The translations under genes and the position numbers were made by a program. Below are positions 5,462 through 13,206 of a DNA stretch of 14,064 bases, piece after piece. How positions within the stretch are numbered: the stretch's first letter is position 1; each line of letters starts with the position of its first letter. The stretch is from an uncultured Sphingomonadales bacterium (GTDB lineage: Bacteria; Pseudomonadota; Alphaproteobacteria; Sphingomonadales; Sphingomonadaceae). The notes under the pieces are model-generated. The model was not told the origin of the DNA, made no database searches, and worked only from the letters and a program-made list of their open reading frames with translations. Location: NCBI GenBank assembly GCA_903958285.1, contig CAJBSR010000269.1, positions 1-14,064 on the forward strand, in the 5' to 3' direction.

Positions 5462-7879
5462 ATGCAAACATCGGCACGGGTTGTGATTATCGGCGGCGGA
5501 ATCATGGGAGCATCCTTGCTCTACCATCTGGCCGAACTCGGCTGGACGGACTGCCTGCTGATTGAAAAGGATGAACTGACATCCGGCTCGACCTGGCATG
5601 CGGCGGGCCAGTGCCCCAATATCACCGGCAGCTTTAATCTGGCCAAGATGCACGCCTATTCAAATGAGCTCTATCCCCAGTTGGAAGGGCTGACGGGGCA
5701 ATATGTCAGCTGGCACAAATCGGGCGGCATCCGGCTCGCGACCAATGAGCGGGAACTGGCGTGGATGCGCTATATTCAGGGCTTCTCCAAGATCATCGGG
5801 TTTGAAATGGAGATCATTCCGCCCGAGGAAATCCTTCGGCACAATCCGTTCATGACGCTGGACGGCGTCATCGCAGGCGCGCGGACCACGGAAGACGGTC
5901 ATGCCGATCCGTCGGGCATCTGCAACGCGCTGGCCATTGGTGCGAAGAACATGGGCGCAAAGATCGTGCGCAAGAACCGCGTCACCGGCCTCACCCAGCT
6001 GCCGTCGGGCGAATGGGATGTCGCGACGGAAAAAGGCACGGTCCGCGCCGAAATCGTCGTGAACGCGGCGGGCTGCTATGCGCGGCAGGTGGCGCAGATG
6101 GCGGGCATCGACATTCCGGTGACCAACATGGAACATCACTATGTCGTCACCGACCCGATTCCCGCTTTCATGGAACGCGATGAGGAAATTCCCGTCATGC
6201 GCTGTCCCCACGTCTCAGGCTATTTCCGGCAGGAACAGAAGAGCGGACTGATCGGCGTTTATGAAAACACGGGGCTAGCCGAGGCATGGGCGCCGCGCGG
6301 CGGACATCCTGAATGGAATTCGACCAGCGAGTTGTTCCCCGAAGATCTGGAACGCATCTACCCATGGCTGGAGCGCGCCATTGAGCGCATGCCGGTCTTC
6401 GGTGAAGTCGGCCTGCGCCGGTTCGTCAACGGTGCCATTCCGCACACGCCCGATGGCGGGCCCTTGCTTGGGCCTGCCGTTGGTCTCCGCAATTACTGGC
6501 ATTGTTGCGGCACCAGCTTTGGTATTGCGCAGGGCGGCGGCGCTGGCAAGTACATGGCCCAATGGATGGTGTTCGGCGATGCCGACATCAACATGACCGA
6601 ATTCGACCCGCGCCGTTATGGCCCCTATGCGGATGAGGATTACAGCCGCGACAAGGTGTTCCTTGATTACCGCATGACCTTCACGACCCGGCTTCCCGGT
6701 GAAGAGGAACCCGATGGCCGTCCGCAAAAGACGAGCCCGCTCTATGAGCCGCTGAAGGACGCAGGCGCTGTGTACGGAGAGACCTATGGCTGGGAGCGGC
6801 CGAAGTGGTTCTCTCTGGACGGAGCCGAGGAAGAAGGCGGATATCAGCGCACCAACACGTTTGACGCGGTGGCCAAGGAAGTCGCGGCTGTGTCGCAACG
6901 CGTCGGGGTTCTCGATCTGTCCGGTTTCGCAAAATACGACGTCACAGGCCCGGATGCCGAAGCGTTCCTCAACCGCATTTGCGCGAACCGCATGCCCAAG
7001 AAGCTGGGCGGCATTGGCCTTGTCCATCCGCTGTCGGTGCAGGGCCGCATCTATGGAGAAATGACCGTCACGCGCTTTGCCGATGATCATTTCTACTGTC
7101 TGTCGGCAGCTGCCGCCGAACAGCGCGATTGGGACCTGCTCATGCAAAGCAAGCGTCCCGATGAAGATGTGACGATCCGCAACATCACCATGGATTTGGG
7201 TGTGCTCGTCCTCAACGGCCCACGTGCCCGCGATGTGCTGGCCAAGCTGACCGAGACTGACCTGAGCAATGAAGGCTTCCGCTGGTTGAGCGGGCAGGAG
7301 ATTTCTGTCGCCGGCATCAAGCTGCGCGCGCTGCGCGTGTCTTATGCAGGGGAACTCGGCTGGGAACTGCATCCGGCGATGGAAGATCTTGCAGCACTTT
7401 ATCAGGCCGTTTGGGACGCCGGGCAGGAGTTCGGCATCGCCAATTACGGCCTCTACGCCGCCAACACGATGCGGATGGAAAAGGGCTACAAAGCCTGGGG
7501 GTCTGAACTCACTAACGAACTGACGATGATCGAGGCGGACATGCCGCGCTTCATCAACTTCAAGAAGGACGACTTTGTCGGCAAGCAGGCGACGCTCGAC
7601 GCGCCGGACCGCTTCCGCATTGTCTATGGTGAGGTCGCTGCCACGAATGTGGATGTGCGCGGGGCAGAGCCTTGCTTGGTTGGTGACACGTGCATCGGGC
7701 TCACCACCTCGGGCGGCTATGGCCACCGCGTGGGCAAGAGCCTGTTCTTCGCCTGCGTGCCCATCGAGAACGCAGCGCCGGGCGCGACATTCGATATCTA
7801 TCTCCAGGGGGAACGACGCGCAGCCGTCGTGCTGGCGGACCCCGCCTATGACCCTGACAATTCAAAGATGAAGGTTTGA
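5462..7879 (+). CDS. FAD-dependent N-demethylating dehydrogenase with GcvT folate domain (dimethylglycine/sarcosine dehydrogenase-like), paralogue 1
   Basis: Predicted to oxidise an N-methyl group of a tertiary or secondary amine and pass it to tetrahydrofolate as 5,10-methylene-THF. It is 805 aa. The DAO-type FAD domain covers about 1-370 with GGGIMG at 11-16, and TWHAAG with His46 matches the histidine that carries covalent FAD in dimethylglycine dehydrogenases. A linker (FAO_M) domain lies at about 370-425, a GcvT domain at about 430-700 and a GcvT C-terminal barrel at about 705-800. GRIYGEMTVTR (528-538) resembles animal dimethylglycine dehydrogenase, and SYAGELGWEL (627-636) is the family folate-domain motif. 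The ATG at 5462 is chosen for the GAGGAG at 5446-5451 and because the FAD strand starts at once; an upstream ATG (5444) and TTG (5423) are less likely. It is the first gene of a four-gene operon. The true amine substrate is not determined. Confidence 0.93.
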   Translation: MQTSARVVIIGGGIMGASLLYHLAELGWTDCLLIEKDELTSGSTWHAAGQCPNITGSFNLAKMHAYSNELYPQLEGLTGQYVSWHKSGGIRLATNERELAWMRYIQGFSKIIGFEMEIIPPEEILRHNPFMTLDGVIAGARTTEDGHADPSGICNALAIGAKNMGAKIVRKNRVTGLTQLPSGEWDVATEKGTVRAEIVVNAAGCYARQVAQMAGIDIPVTNMEHHYVVTDPIPAFMERDEEIPVMRCPHVSGYFRQEQKSGLIGVYENTGLAEAWAPRGGHPEWNSTSELFPEDLERIYPWLERAIERMPVFGEVGLRRFVNGAIPHTPDGGPLLGPAVGLRNYWHCCGTSFGIAQGGGAGKYMAQWMVFGDADINMTEFDPRRYGPYADEDYSRDKVFLDYRMTFTTRLPGEEEPDGRPQKTSPLYEPLKDAGAVYGETYGWERPKWFSLDGAEEEGGYQRTNTFDAVAKEVAAVSQRVGVLDLSGFAKYDVTGPDAEAFLNRICANRMPKKLGGIGLVHPLSVQGRIYGEMTVTRFADDHFYCLSAAAAEQRDWDLLMQSKRPDEDVTIRNITMDLGVLVLNGPRARDVLAKLTETDLSNEGFRWLSGQEISVAGIKLRALRVSYAGELGWELHPAMEDLAALYQAVWDAGQEFGIANYGLYAANTMRMEKGYKAWGSELTNELTMIEADMPRFINFKKDDFVGKQATLDAPDRFRIVYGEVAATNVDVRGAEPCLVGDTCIGLTTSGGYGHRVGKSLFFACVPIENAAPGATFDIYLQGERRAAVVLADPAYDPDNSKMKV

Positions 7880-7882
7880 TCG

Positions 7883-10327
7883 GTGGCTGAACTTCCCAAA
7901 AAGGCGCGCGTCGTCATCGTCGGCGGTGGTGTGATCGGATGCTCCATTGCCTATCACCTGACCAAGATTGGCTGGGACGATGTTGTCCTGCTGGAACGCA
8001 AGCAACTGACCAGCGGCACGACCTGGCACGCGGCCGGGCTCGTCGGGCAGCTGCGTCCGTCGATCAACATGACCAAGCTCGCCAAATATACAGGCGAACT
8101 CTATCGCGGTCTGGAAGCGGAAACAGGGCAGGCGACGGGGTACCGGCAGTGCGGCTCCATCTCCATGGCGACCAATGCCGAGCGCTTTGAAGAGCTGAAG
8201 CGTAGCGCCTCCATGGCGAAGGTGTTTGATCTTCCCGTGCATGTCGTGACGCCGCAGGAAATCAAAGACCTCGCGCACATTGTAAATGTCGATGATGTCG
8301 TGGGCGGCATCCACATCCCAAGCGATGGCTATGCCAATGCGGTCGACATCACGCAGGCGCTGGCCAAGGGTGCCCGCACCGGTGGCGCACAGATTTTTGA
8401 AAACACCAAGGTCACTAAAATCCGCCACAATGGCGACCGTGTGACAGGCGTCGACACCGATGATGGATCGATTGACGCGGATTATGTGGTGATCTGCGGC
8501 GGCATGTGGACGCGTGATCTGGCGGCCAGCATCGGCGTAGCCGCACCGCTCCATGCATGCGAGCATTACTATGTGCTGTTCGAAGGCGTGGAGGGCATTG
8601 ATCCGACCCTGCCGGTGCTGCGCGATTATGATTATTGCGGCTATTACAAGTATGATGCGGGCAAGCTGCTCGTCGGTGCGTTTGAACCCAATGCCCGGCC
8701 TTGGGGCATGGACGGCATTTCCGAAGACTTCTGCTTCGATGAAATCGCCGGCAGCTTTGAGCATTTTGAACCACTGTTGATGGACGCCATGCGGCGCGTG
8801 CCTGCGCTCGAAAAGGCGGGCATCCAGAAGTTCTTCTGTGGTCCCGAAAGCTTCACACCAGACGTCCGCTATCATCTGGGCGAAAGCGCGGAATTAAAGG
8901 GCTGTTTTGTCGCCGCCGGCCTCAATTCCATTGGCCTGCAATCCGCAGGGGGCGTCGGGAAGGTGATGGCCGACTGGATCCGCGACGGCATTCCGCCCGC
9001 CGATCTGTGGACGGTCGATATCCGGCGAAACATGCCGTTCCAGATCAACCGGAAATATCTGCGCGAACGTGTGACCGAAAGCCTCGGTCTGCTCTACGCG
9101 ACGCATTATCCGTTCAAGCAATATGAAACGGCCCGCGGTGTTCGCCGGTCTGCTATCCATGACCGGCTGGTCGCGGCCGGTGCCTGCCATGGCGAGGCCT
9201 TCGGTTGGGAGCGTCCCAACTGGTATGCAGAACCCGGCACCACGCCAAAATATGAATATAGCTATGGCCGCCAGAACTGGTTTGAAGCCAATGCGGCCGA
9301 GTGTAAGGCTGTGCGTGAAGCCGTTGGCCTGTTCGACCAAAGCTCCTTCGCCAAATTCCGTCTGGAAGGGCGCGATGCCTGCGCTGTGCTCAACCGGGTC
9401 TGCGCAAACGATGTCGATGTGGCGCCGGGCAAGCTCATCTACACCCAGTGGTTGAATGAGAAGGGCGGCATCGAAGCGGATCTGACCGTCACCCGCCTCT
9501 CGCAGGCGGCCTATCTGATCGTCACGGGCGCCGAGACAGAGGTGAAGGATTTCAACTGGCTGACGCGGCATATTCCTGAGGATGCGCACGCCATCCTCAC
9601 CAACGTGTCGTCGGCGATGGGTGTTATCTCGATCATGGGCCCCAATGCGCGTGCGCTGCTCCAGTCGATCTGCCCCAATGATCTGTCGCACGAGGCCTTC
9701 CCCTTTGCGACAAGCCAGGAAATCGAGCTTGGCTATGCGATCGTTCGGGCCTCGAGGATCACCTATGTCGGTGAGCTGGGTTGGGAGCTTTACATCCCGA
9801 CCGAGTTCATGACCGGCGTCTATGACGAGATCGTCACGGCGGGTGCTGCCTTTGGCCTCAAGCATTGCGGCTATCACGCGCTCAACGCGCTGCGCATGGA
9901 AAAGGGCTACCGCCACTGGGGCCATGACATCACCGATGAAGACACCCCGCTTGAGGCGGGCCTTGGCTTTGCGGTGAAGATGGACAAGCCCGGCGGCTTC
10001 ATCGGGCGCGAGGCGCTTTTGAAGCAGAAGGAAGAAGGGCTGAAGCAGAAGCTTGTCCAGTTCCTGCTCAAATCGCCGGAGCCGATGCTCTATCACAATG
10101 AGCCCATTTGGCAGGGGGAACGGATTGCCGGGTACATCCGCTCGGGCATGTATGCCCAGATGCTCGGCGGGGCCTGTGGCCTTGGCTATGTGACAGCCGC
10201 AGATGGCGGTGTCGTCGGCCCGATTGGCGCGGATGATTTTGAAATCGAAATCGCCGGTGTCCGTTATCCTGCAACCGCCTCGCTCAAACCCATGTATGAC
10301 CCCACCAATGCACGGATCAAAATCTGA
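7883..10327 (+). CDS. FAD-dependent N-demethylating dehydrogenase with GcvT folate domain (dimethylglycine/sarcosine dehydrogenase-like), paralogue 2
   Basis: A second full-length fused flavoprotein (814 aa) with the same architecture: FAD domain with GGGVIG at 14-19, predicted covalent-FAD histidine His49 in TWHAAG, linker domain at about 370-430, GcvT domain at about 435-705 and C-terminal barrel at about 710-805. Its folate-domain signature is GGIEADLTVTR (528-538), then TYVGELGWEL (627-636) and PLEAGL (689-694), the more usual bacterial form. It starts with GTG at 7883, only 3 nt after the previous stop, with GAAGG about 8 nt upstream inside the preceding gene, so the two are translated from one message. 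Tandem placement with clear divergence suggests two successive demethylations (dimethyl to monomethyl, then monomethyl to free amine), which is an inference. It ends in a TGATG overlap with the Rieske gene. Confidence 0.94.
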   Translation: MAELPKKARVVIVGGGVIGCSIAYHLTKIGWDDVVLLERKQLTSGTTWHAAGLVGQLRPSINMTKLAKYTGELYRGLEAETGQATGYRQCGSISMATNAERFEELKRSASMAKVFDLPVHVVTPQEIKDLAHIVNVDDVVGGIHIPSDGYANAVDITQALAKGARTGGAQIFENTKVTKIRHNGDRVTGVDTDDGSIDADYVVICGGMWTRDLAASIGVAAPLHACEHYYVLFEGVEGIDPTLPVLRDYDYCGYYKYDAGKLLVGAFEPNARPWGMDGISEDFCFDEIAGSFEHFEPLLMDAMRRVPALEKAGIQKFFCGPESFTPDVRYHLGESAELKGCFVAAGLNSIGLQSAGGVGKVMADWIRDGIPPADLWTVDIRRNMPFQINRKYLRERVTESLGLLYATHYPFKQYETARGVRRSAIHDRLVAAGACHGEAFGWERPNWYAEPGTTPKYEYSYGRQNWFEANAAECKAVREAVGLFDQSSFAKFRLEGRDACAVLNRVCANDVDVAPGKLIYTQWLNEKGGIEADLTVTRLSQAAYLIVTGAETEVKDFNWLTRHIPEDAHAILTNVSSAMGVISIMGPNARALLQSICPNDLSHEAFPFATSQEIELGYAIVRASRITYVGELGWELYIPTEFMTGVYDEIVTAGAAFGLKHCGYHALNALRMEKGYRHWGHDITDEDTPLEAGLGFAVKMDKPGGFIGREALLKQKEEGLKQKLVQFLLKSPEPMLYHNEPIWQGERIAGYIRSGMYAQMLGGACGLGYVTAADGGVVGPIGADDFEIEIAGVRYPATASLKPMYDPTNARIKI

Positions 10328-11577
10328 TGTCTGAAACCCAGAACCAATTGATGCATCGTCTCGCTGCCAACACACGCGTCGGCTATAGTTTTGATCAGGA
10401 ATTCTACGCGAGCGACGCTGTATTCAAGGCCGACTTTGATCAGGTGATCAGCCAGAAATGGATCGTCGCGGGCCATGTGTCGCGCATCCCCAAAAAGGGG
10501 GATTACTTCCTCTTCAAGATTGGGTCGGAACAGATCATCGTCATCCGTGAGAATGAAGACAGCGTTCGCGCCTTCTTCAACGTGTGCCGCCATCGTGGGT
10601 CCACCATCTGTTCAGCCGAAAGCGGTAATGCGCCGCGCCTGGTCTGCCCCTATCACGCTTGGACGTTCGGGCTGGATGGTCGGCTGATATCCGCGCGCCT
10701 TATGCCGGAAGATTTCGACAAGGCGGAAAACAGCCTGATTGCCTGTCATATCCGCGTGTTCCACGGCCTCATTTTCATCAATATGAGTGAAGATGAACCG
10801 GTCGATTTCGACGCGACCTTTGGCGATATGGGCCCGATCCTCGACTATCATGGCATGGCGAACGCGCGCATCGCGCATGCGGGAAGTTATCCCACGACGG
10901 CCAATTGGAAGCTGGTGGTGGAGAACTTCTTTGAATGTTACCACTGCGTCCCTTCGCACCCTGAATTTTGTTCGATGCATGCCGCAGAAACGCTCGTGGC
11001 AGTCGGCGCGGGGCCAAGGTCTGGACCGGCAGACGCGATTGCGGGCTTCACGCCAAAGCTCAAGACCTGGGAAGACAGCGCTGCTGCTGCCGGGCGTCCG
11101 ATTGGCAATATCGACGACGCACCCGACAGCAGCCATTTGCGCTTGTTGATGCAGCGGATGAACAAGGAAGGCTTTGCCGCCGAGACGCAGGATGGCACAG
11201 CGCCGTCGCCTTTGATGGGTAAGCGCACAAAGGCCGATGGCGGCCGGATGCATTTGAGCTTCAGCCCATTCAGCCAGATTGTGGCCGATGACCATTTTGC
11301 AATCCTGTTCCAGTTCACGCCGCGTGGGGCGCTGGAAACGGATGTGGAGATGATTTGGCTGGTCGATGGCCGTGCTACGGAAGATCAGGTCGATATCGAC
11401 AAGATGATCTGGGGCTATCACGCGACAACCACGCAGGATAAGGTGATTACCGAGAATAATCAGGCCGGCATCATGTCCAGCCGGTATCGCCCCGGCCGCT
11501 ATTCCGATCAGGAAGGCAGCGTGATCAATTTCCAGAAATGGTACCTCAACCAGTTCGGGCTGGCACGGGCGGAATGA
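10327..11577 (+). CDS. Rieske non-heme iron oxygenase, GbcA-like (quaternary ammonium demethylase type)
   Basis: Oxygenase component that hydroxylates an N-methyl group, which then leaves as formaldehyde; cytoplasmic. The Rieske cluster is bound by Cys87-x-His89 and Cys107-x2-His110. The mononuclear iron site shows His206 and His211 in ECYHCVPSH, with Asp371 (TTQDKVITENNQ) as the likely third ligand. The bridging position is Glu203 rather than the Asp usual in aromatic oxygenases; Glu here is characteristic of GbcA (glycine betaine) and CntA (carnitine) enzymes. NWKLVVEN before this site and the C-terminal ENNQAGI and YRPGRYS segments also follow GbcA. Its 416 aa is close to the GbcA length. 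The ATG shares one base with the preceding stop, implying translational coupling. A ferredoxin-reductase partner (GbcB or CntB type) is needed for turnover but is not in this window. Family strong; glycine betaine as substrate is likely but unproven. Confidence 0.92.
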   Translation: MSETQNQLMHRLAANTRVGYSFDQEFYASDAVFKADFDQVISQKWIVAGHVSRIPKKGDYFLFKIGSEQIIVIRENEDSVRAFFNVCRHRGSTICSAESGNAPRLVCPYHAWTFGLDGRLISARLMPEDFDKAENSLIACHIRVFHGLIFINMSEDEPVDFDATFGDMGPILDYHGMANARIAHAGSYPTTANWKLVVENFFECYHCVPSHPEFCSMHAAETLVAVGAGPRSGPADAIAGFTPKLKTWEDSAAAAGRPIGNIDDAPDSSHLRLLMQRMNKEGFAAETQDGTAPSPLMGKRTKADGGRMHLSFSPFSQIVADDHFAILFQFTPRGALETDVEMIWLVDGRATEDQVDIDKMIWGYHATTTQDKVITENNQAGIMSSRYRPGRYSDQEGSVINFQKWYLNQFGLARAE

Positions 11578-12644
11578 CCATTCCCGCAACCATGCGCGCG
11601 GTCTTGCTGACCCGGCATGGCGGGTTTGATTGCCTTGATCTGCGGGACGATGTTTCTGTCCCGCAGCCCGGGGCAGGGGACGTCCTGATCCGCGTCGGTG
11701 CGGCAGGCGTCAACAACACCGATATCAACACGCGTATCGGCTGGTATTCCAAGGCTGTGGCGGATGCGACAGATGCGGGAGCGGCCAGCGGCATGGTGGG
11801 CGCAGGCGATGACGGCTGGTCGGGCGAAGCTCTCCAGTTTCCCCGCATTCAGGGCGCAGACGCCTGTGGCCGGATCGTCGCCGTCGGGCCGGGTGTAGAC
11901 ACATCCCGCATCGGGGAACGCGTTCTGGTTGAGCCCGTGTTTCGGTGCGCCGACCGCTTTGATGTCCGCTATTTCGGGTCTGAGGTTGACGGCGCTTTTG
12001 CTGACTATGCTTGTGTTCCTGCTGATTACGCACACCGTGTTGATAGCGGATTGAGCGATGTCGAGCTCGCCAGCTTCCCTTGTGCCTATTCGGCGGCGGA
12101 AAACATGCTGACGCGGATTTCGCTTACGGCGGGGGAACGGGTGCTCATCACCGGCGCGTCGGGTGGTGTCGGATCAGCCGCTGTCCAACTCGCCAAGCGG
12201 CGCGGGGCGGAGGTGATCGCCATGGTCGGCGGCGATAAAGCGGATGCCGTGCGCGCCTTGGGGGCGGACCATATCGTGCCGCGCGACGCCGATCTTGAAG
12301 CACATTTTGGCCATGACCATTTTGATGCAGCCGTCGATGTCGTTGGTGGAGCGCAGTTCGGTGCCATTCTGAACACCCTCAAGCGCGGCGGGCGTTATGG
12401 GGTGTCAGGCGCCATCTCCGGCCCGATCGTCGATCTCGACCTCCGCACGCTCTACCTAAAGGATCTTTGCCTATTCGGCTGCACAGTGCTGGAGCCAGAG
12501 GTCTTCGGCAATCTTATCGGCTATATCGAGCGGGGCGAGATTAAACCCTGCATCGCGCCGACTTTCCCGCTTTTCGACATCGTCAAGGCGCAGGAGGCGT
12601 TCCTGACCAAACGCCATGTCGGGAAGATCGTCCTCGCCGGATAG
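11574..12644 (+). CDS. MDR-superfamily NAD(P)-dependent alcohol dehydrogenase / quinone oxidoreductase-like
   Basis: A medium-chain dehydrogenase/reductase of 356 aa. The catalytic GroES-like domain spans about 1-160 and the Rossmann domain about 165-310, with the loop TGASGGVGSAAVQLAK (193-208). At the position where zinc alcohol dehydrogenases have the catalytic cysteine it reads GVNNTD (45-50), and no four-cysteine structural zinc cluster is seen, so it is of the zinc-free quinone-oxidoreductase type. A glycine-rich stretch of about 30 residues (60-90) lengthens the first domain. The ATG at 11574 overlaps the Rieske stop by 4 nt (ATGA) with GGGCGGA just upstream, making it the last gene of the operon; a longer start at 11538 would overlap the Rieske gene needlessly. 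It may reduce or oxidise an aldehyde, alcohol or enone intermediate of the pathway. The reaction is not determinable here. Confidence 0.9.
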   Translation: MTIPATMRAVLLTRHGGFDCLDLRDDVSVPQPGAGDVLIRVGAAGVNNTDINTRIGWYSKAVADATDAGAASGMVGAGDDGWSGEALQFPRIQGADACGRIVAVGPGVDTSRIGERVLVEPVFRCADRFDVRYFGSEVDGAFADYACVPADYAHRVDSGLSDVELASFPCAYSAAENMLTRISLTAGERVLITGASGGVGSAAVQLAKRRGAEVIAMVGGDKADAVRALGADHIVPRDADLEAHFGHDHFDAAVDVVGGAQFGAILNTLKRGGRYGVSGAISGPIVDLDLRTLYLKDLCLFGCTVLEPEVFGNLIGYIERGEIKPCIAPTFPLFDIVKAQEAFLTKRHVGKIVLAG

Positions 12645-12648
12645 AGTT

Positions 12649-13206
12649 TCAGACCGCGCGGGGCGCTTTCGCAAAGCCATATGTCACGCAAAGCAACCAC
12701 GTCGCGACAAACAGGTGATAGAGGTGCCAACTCAGGTCAGCGCCTAGATAGTCCGATTGCCGGACGAGGGTGACGTTCAGCAGCATCACGATAAAGCCCG
12801 CAGCACTCAAATGATTGCGGGATTGCAAGCACAGCGTGATCGCTCCGATGAGCATCAGGACAAAGAGGGCCGCGCCAAGTGTAGGCAGTGTCGCAGCCAA
12901 GGCAGCCAGGGCAATTGCGACACCCAGAACAACGCCGGTGCCAAGCCGAAGGCCTTTGTCGCGCAGGATTTGGGCGAGCAGCAGGGTGAGCCCGGCAATG
13001 CCCCCCAATTGCGACACGCTTTTGTGGAGCATCGCCAATGGTTCAATCAGTCCACTGATGATCCGGATGGTGCCGATCGCCCCGGCAAGCCCAAACAGGG
13101 CAAGGCCCAGTGCTGCTAGCGGTCGACCGGTGCGCCACAATTTCACGACGCCCCAGCCCGCAATGAGCGCGACCAGCGCGTCGGTGAGCGCGTAGTGGAG
13201 CGGCAT
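12649..13206 (-). CDS. Polytopic membrane protein of unknown function
   Basis: I do not recognise this 185-aa protein with confidence. It is very hydrophobic, with about six or seven predicted membrane helices (roughly 7-23, 29-47, 66-82, 88-107, 109-127, 132-147 and 158-177) and short polar loops. The last helix begins with SWHLYH, giving His161 and His164, which faintly recalls histidine-bearing membrane hydrolases (ceramidase/CREST type), but the other residues expected of that group are not evident. Its ATG overlaps the stop codon of the sterol-desaturase gene by one base (TAATG), so the two are co-translated and probably act on the same membrane lipid or together in the membrane. It is convergent with the MDR gene, with only 4 nt between stop codons and no visible terminator. 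Confidence 0.75.
   Translation of the reverse strand: MPLHYALTDALVALIAGWGVVKLWRTGRPLAALGLALFGLAGAIGTIRIISGLIEPLAMLHKSVSQLGGIAGLTLLLAQILRDKGLRLGTGVVLGVAIALAALAATLPTLGAALFVLMLIGAITLCLQSRNHLSAAGFIVMLLNVTLVRQSDYLGADLSWHLYHLFVATWLLCVTYGFAKAPRAV

Noticed and set aside
6275..7726. Long minus-strand open frame (about 480 codons) antisense to the first flavoprotein
   Set aside because: It mirrors the codon structure of the plus-strand gene, has no recognisable domain and lies wholly inside a gene with intact motifs.
7862..8875. Minus-strand open frame (about 337 codons) across the junction of the two flavoprotein genes
   Set aside because: Composition is typical of a shadow frame and it conflicts with two well-supported genes on the plus strand.
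8894..10375. Long minus-strand open frame (about 490 codons) antisense to the second flavoprotein
   Set aside because: Antisense shadow produced by high third-position GC; no family features and no plausible ribosome-binding site or operon context.
10327..11577. Aromatic ring-hydroxylating dioxygenase alpha subunit
   Set aside because: The Glu at the bridging position and the C-terminal pattern match GbcA-type quaternary ammonium enzymes, and no beta subunit, ferredoxin or ring-cleavage gene is nearby.
10612..11589. Minus-strand open frame (about 325 codons) antisense to the Rieske gene
   Set aside because: No domain signature; the plus-strand frame carries all Rieske and iron-site motifs.
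11574..12644. Zinc-dependent alcohol dehydrogenase
   Set aside because: The catalytic zinc cysteine position reads Asn in GVNNTD and there is no structural four-cysteine cluster.
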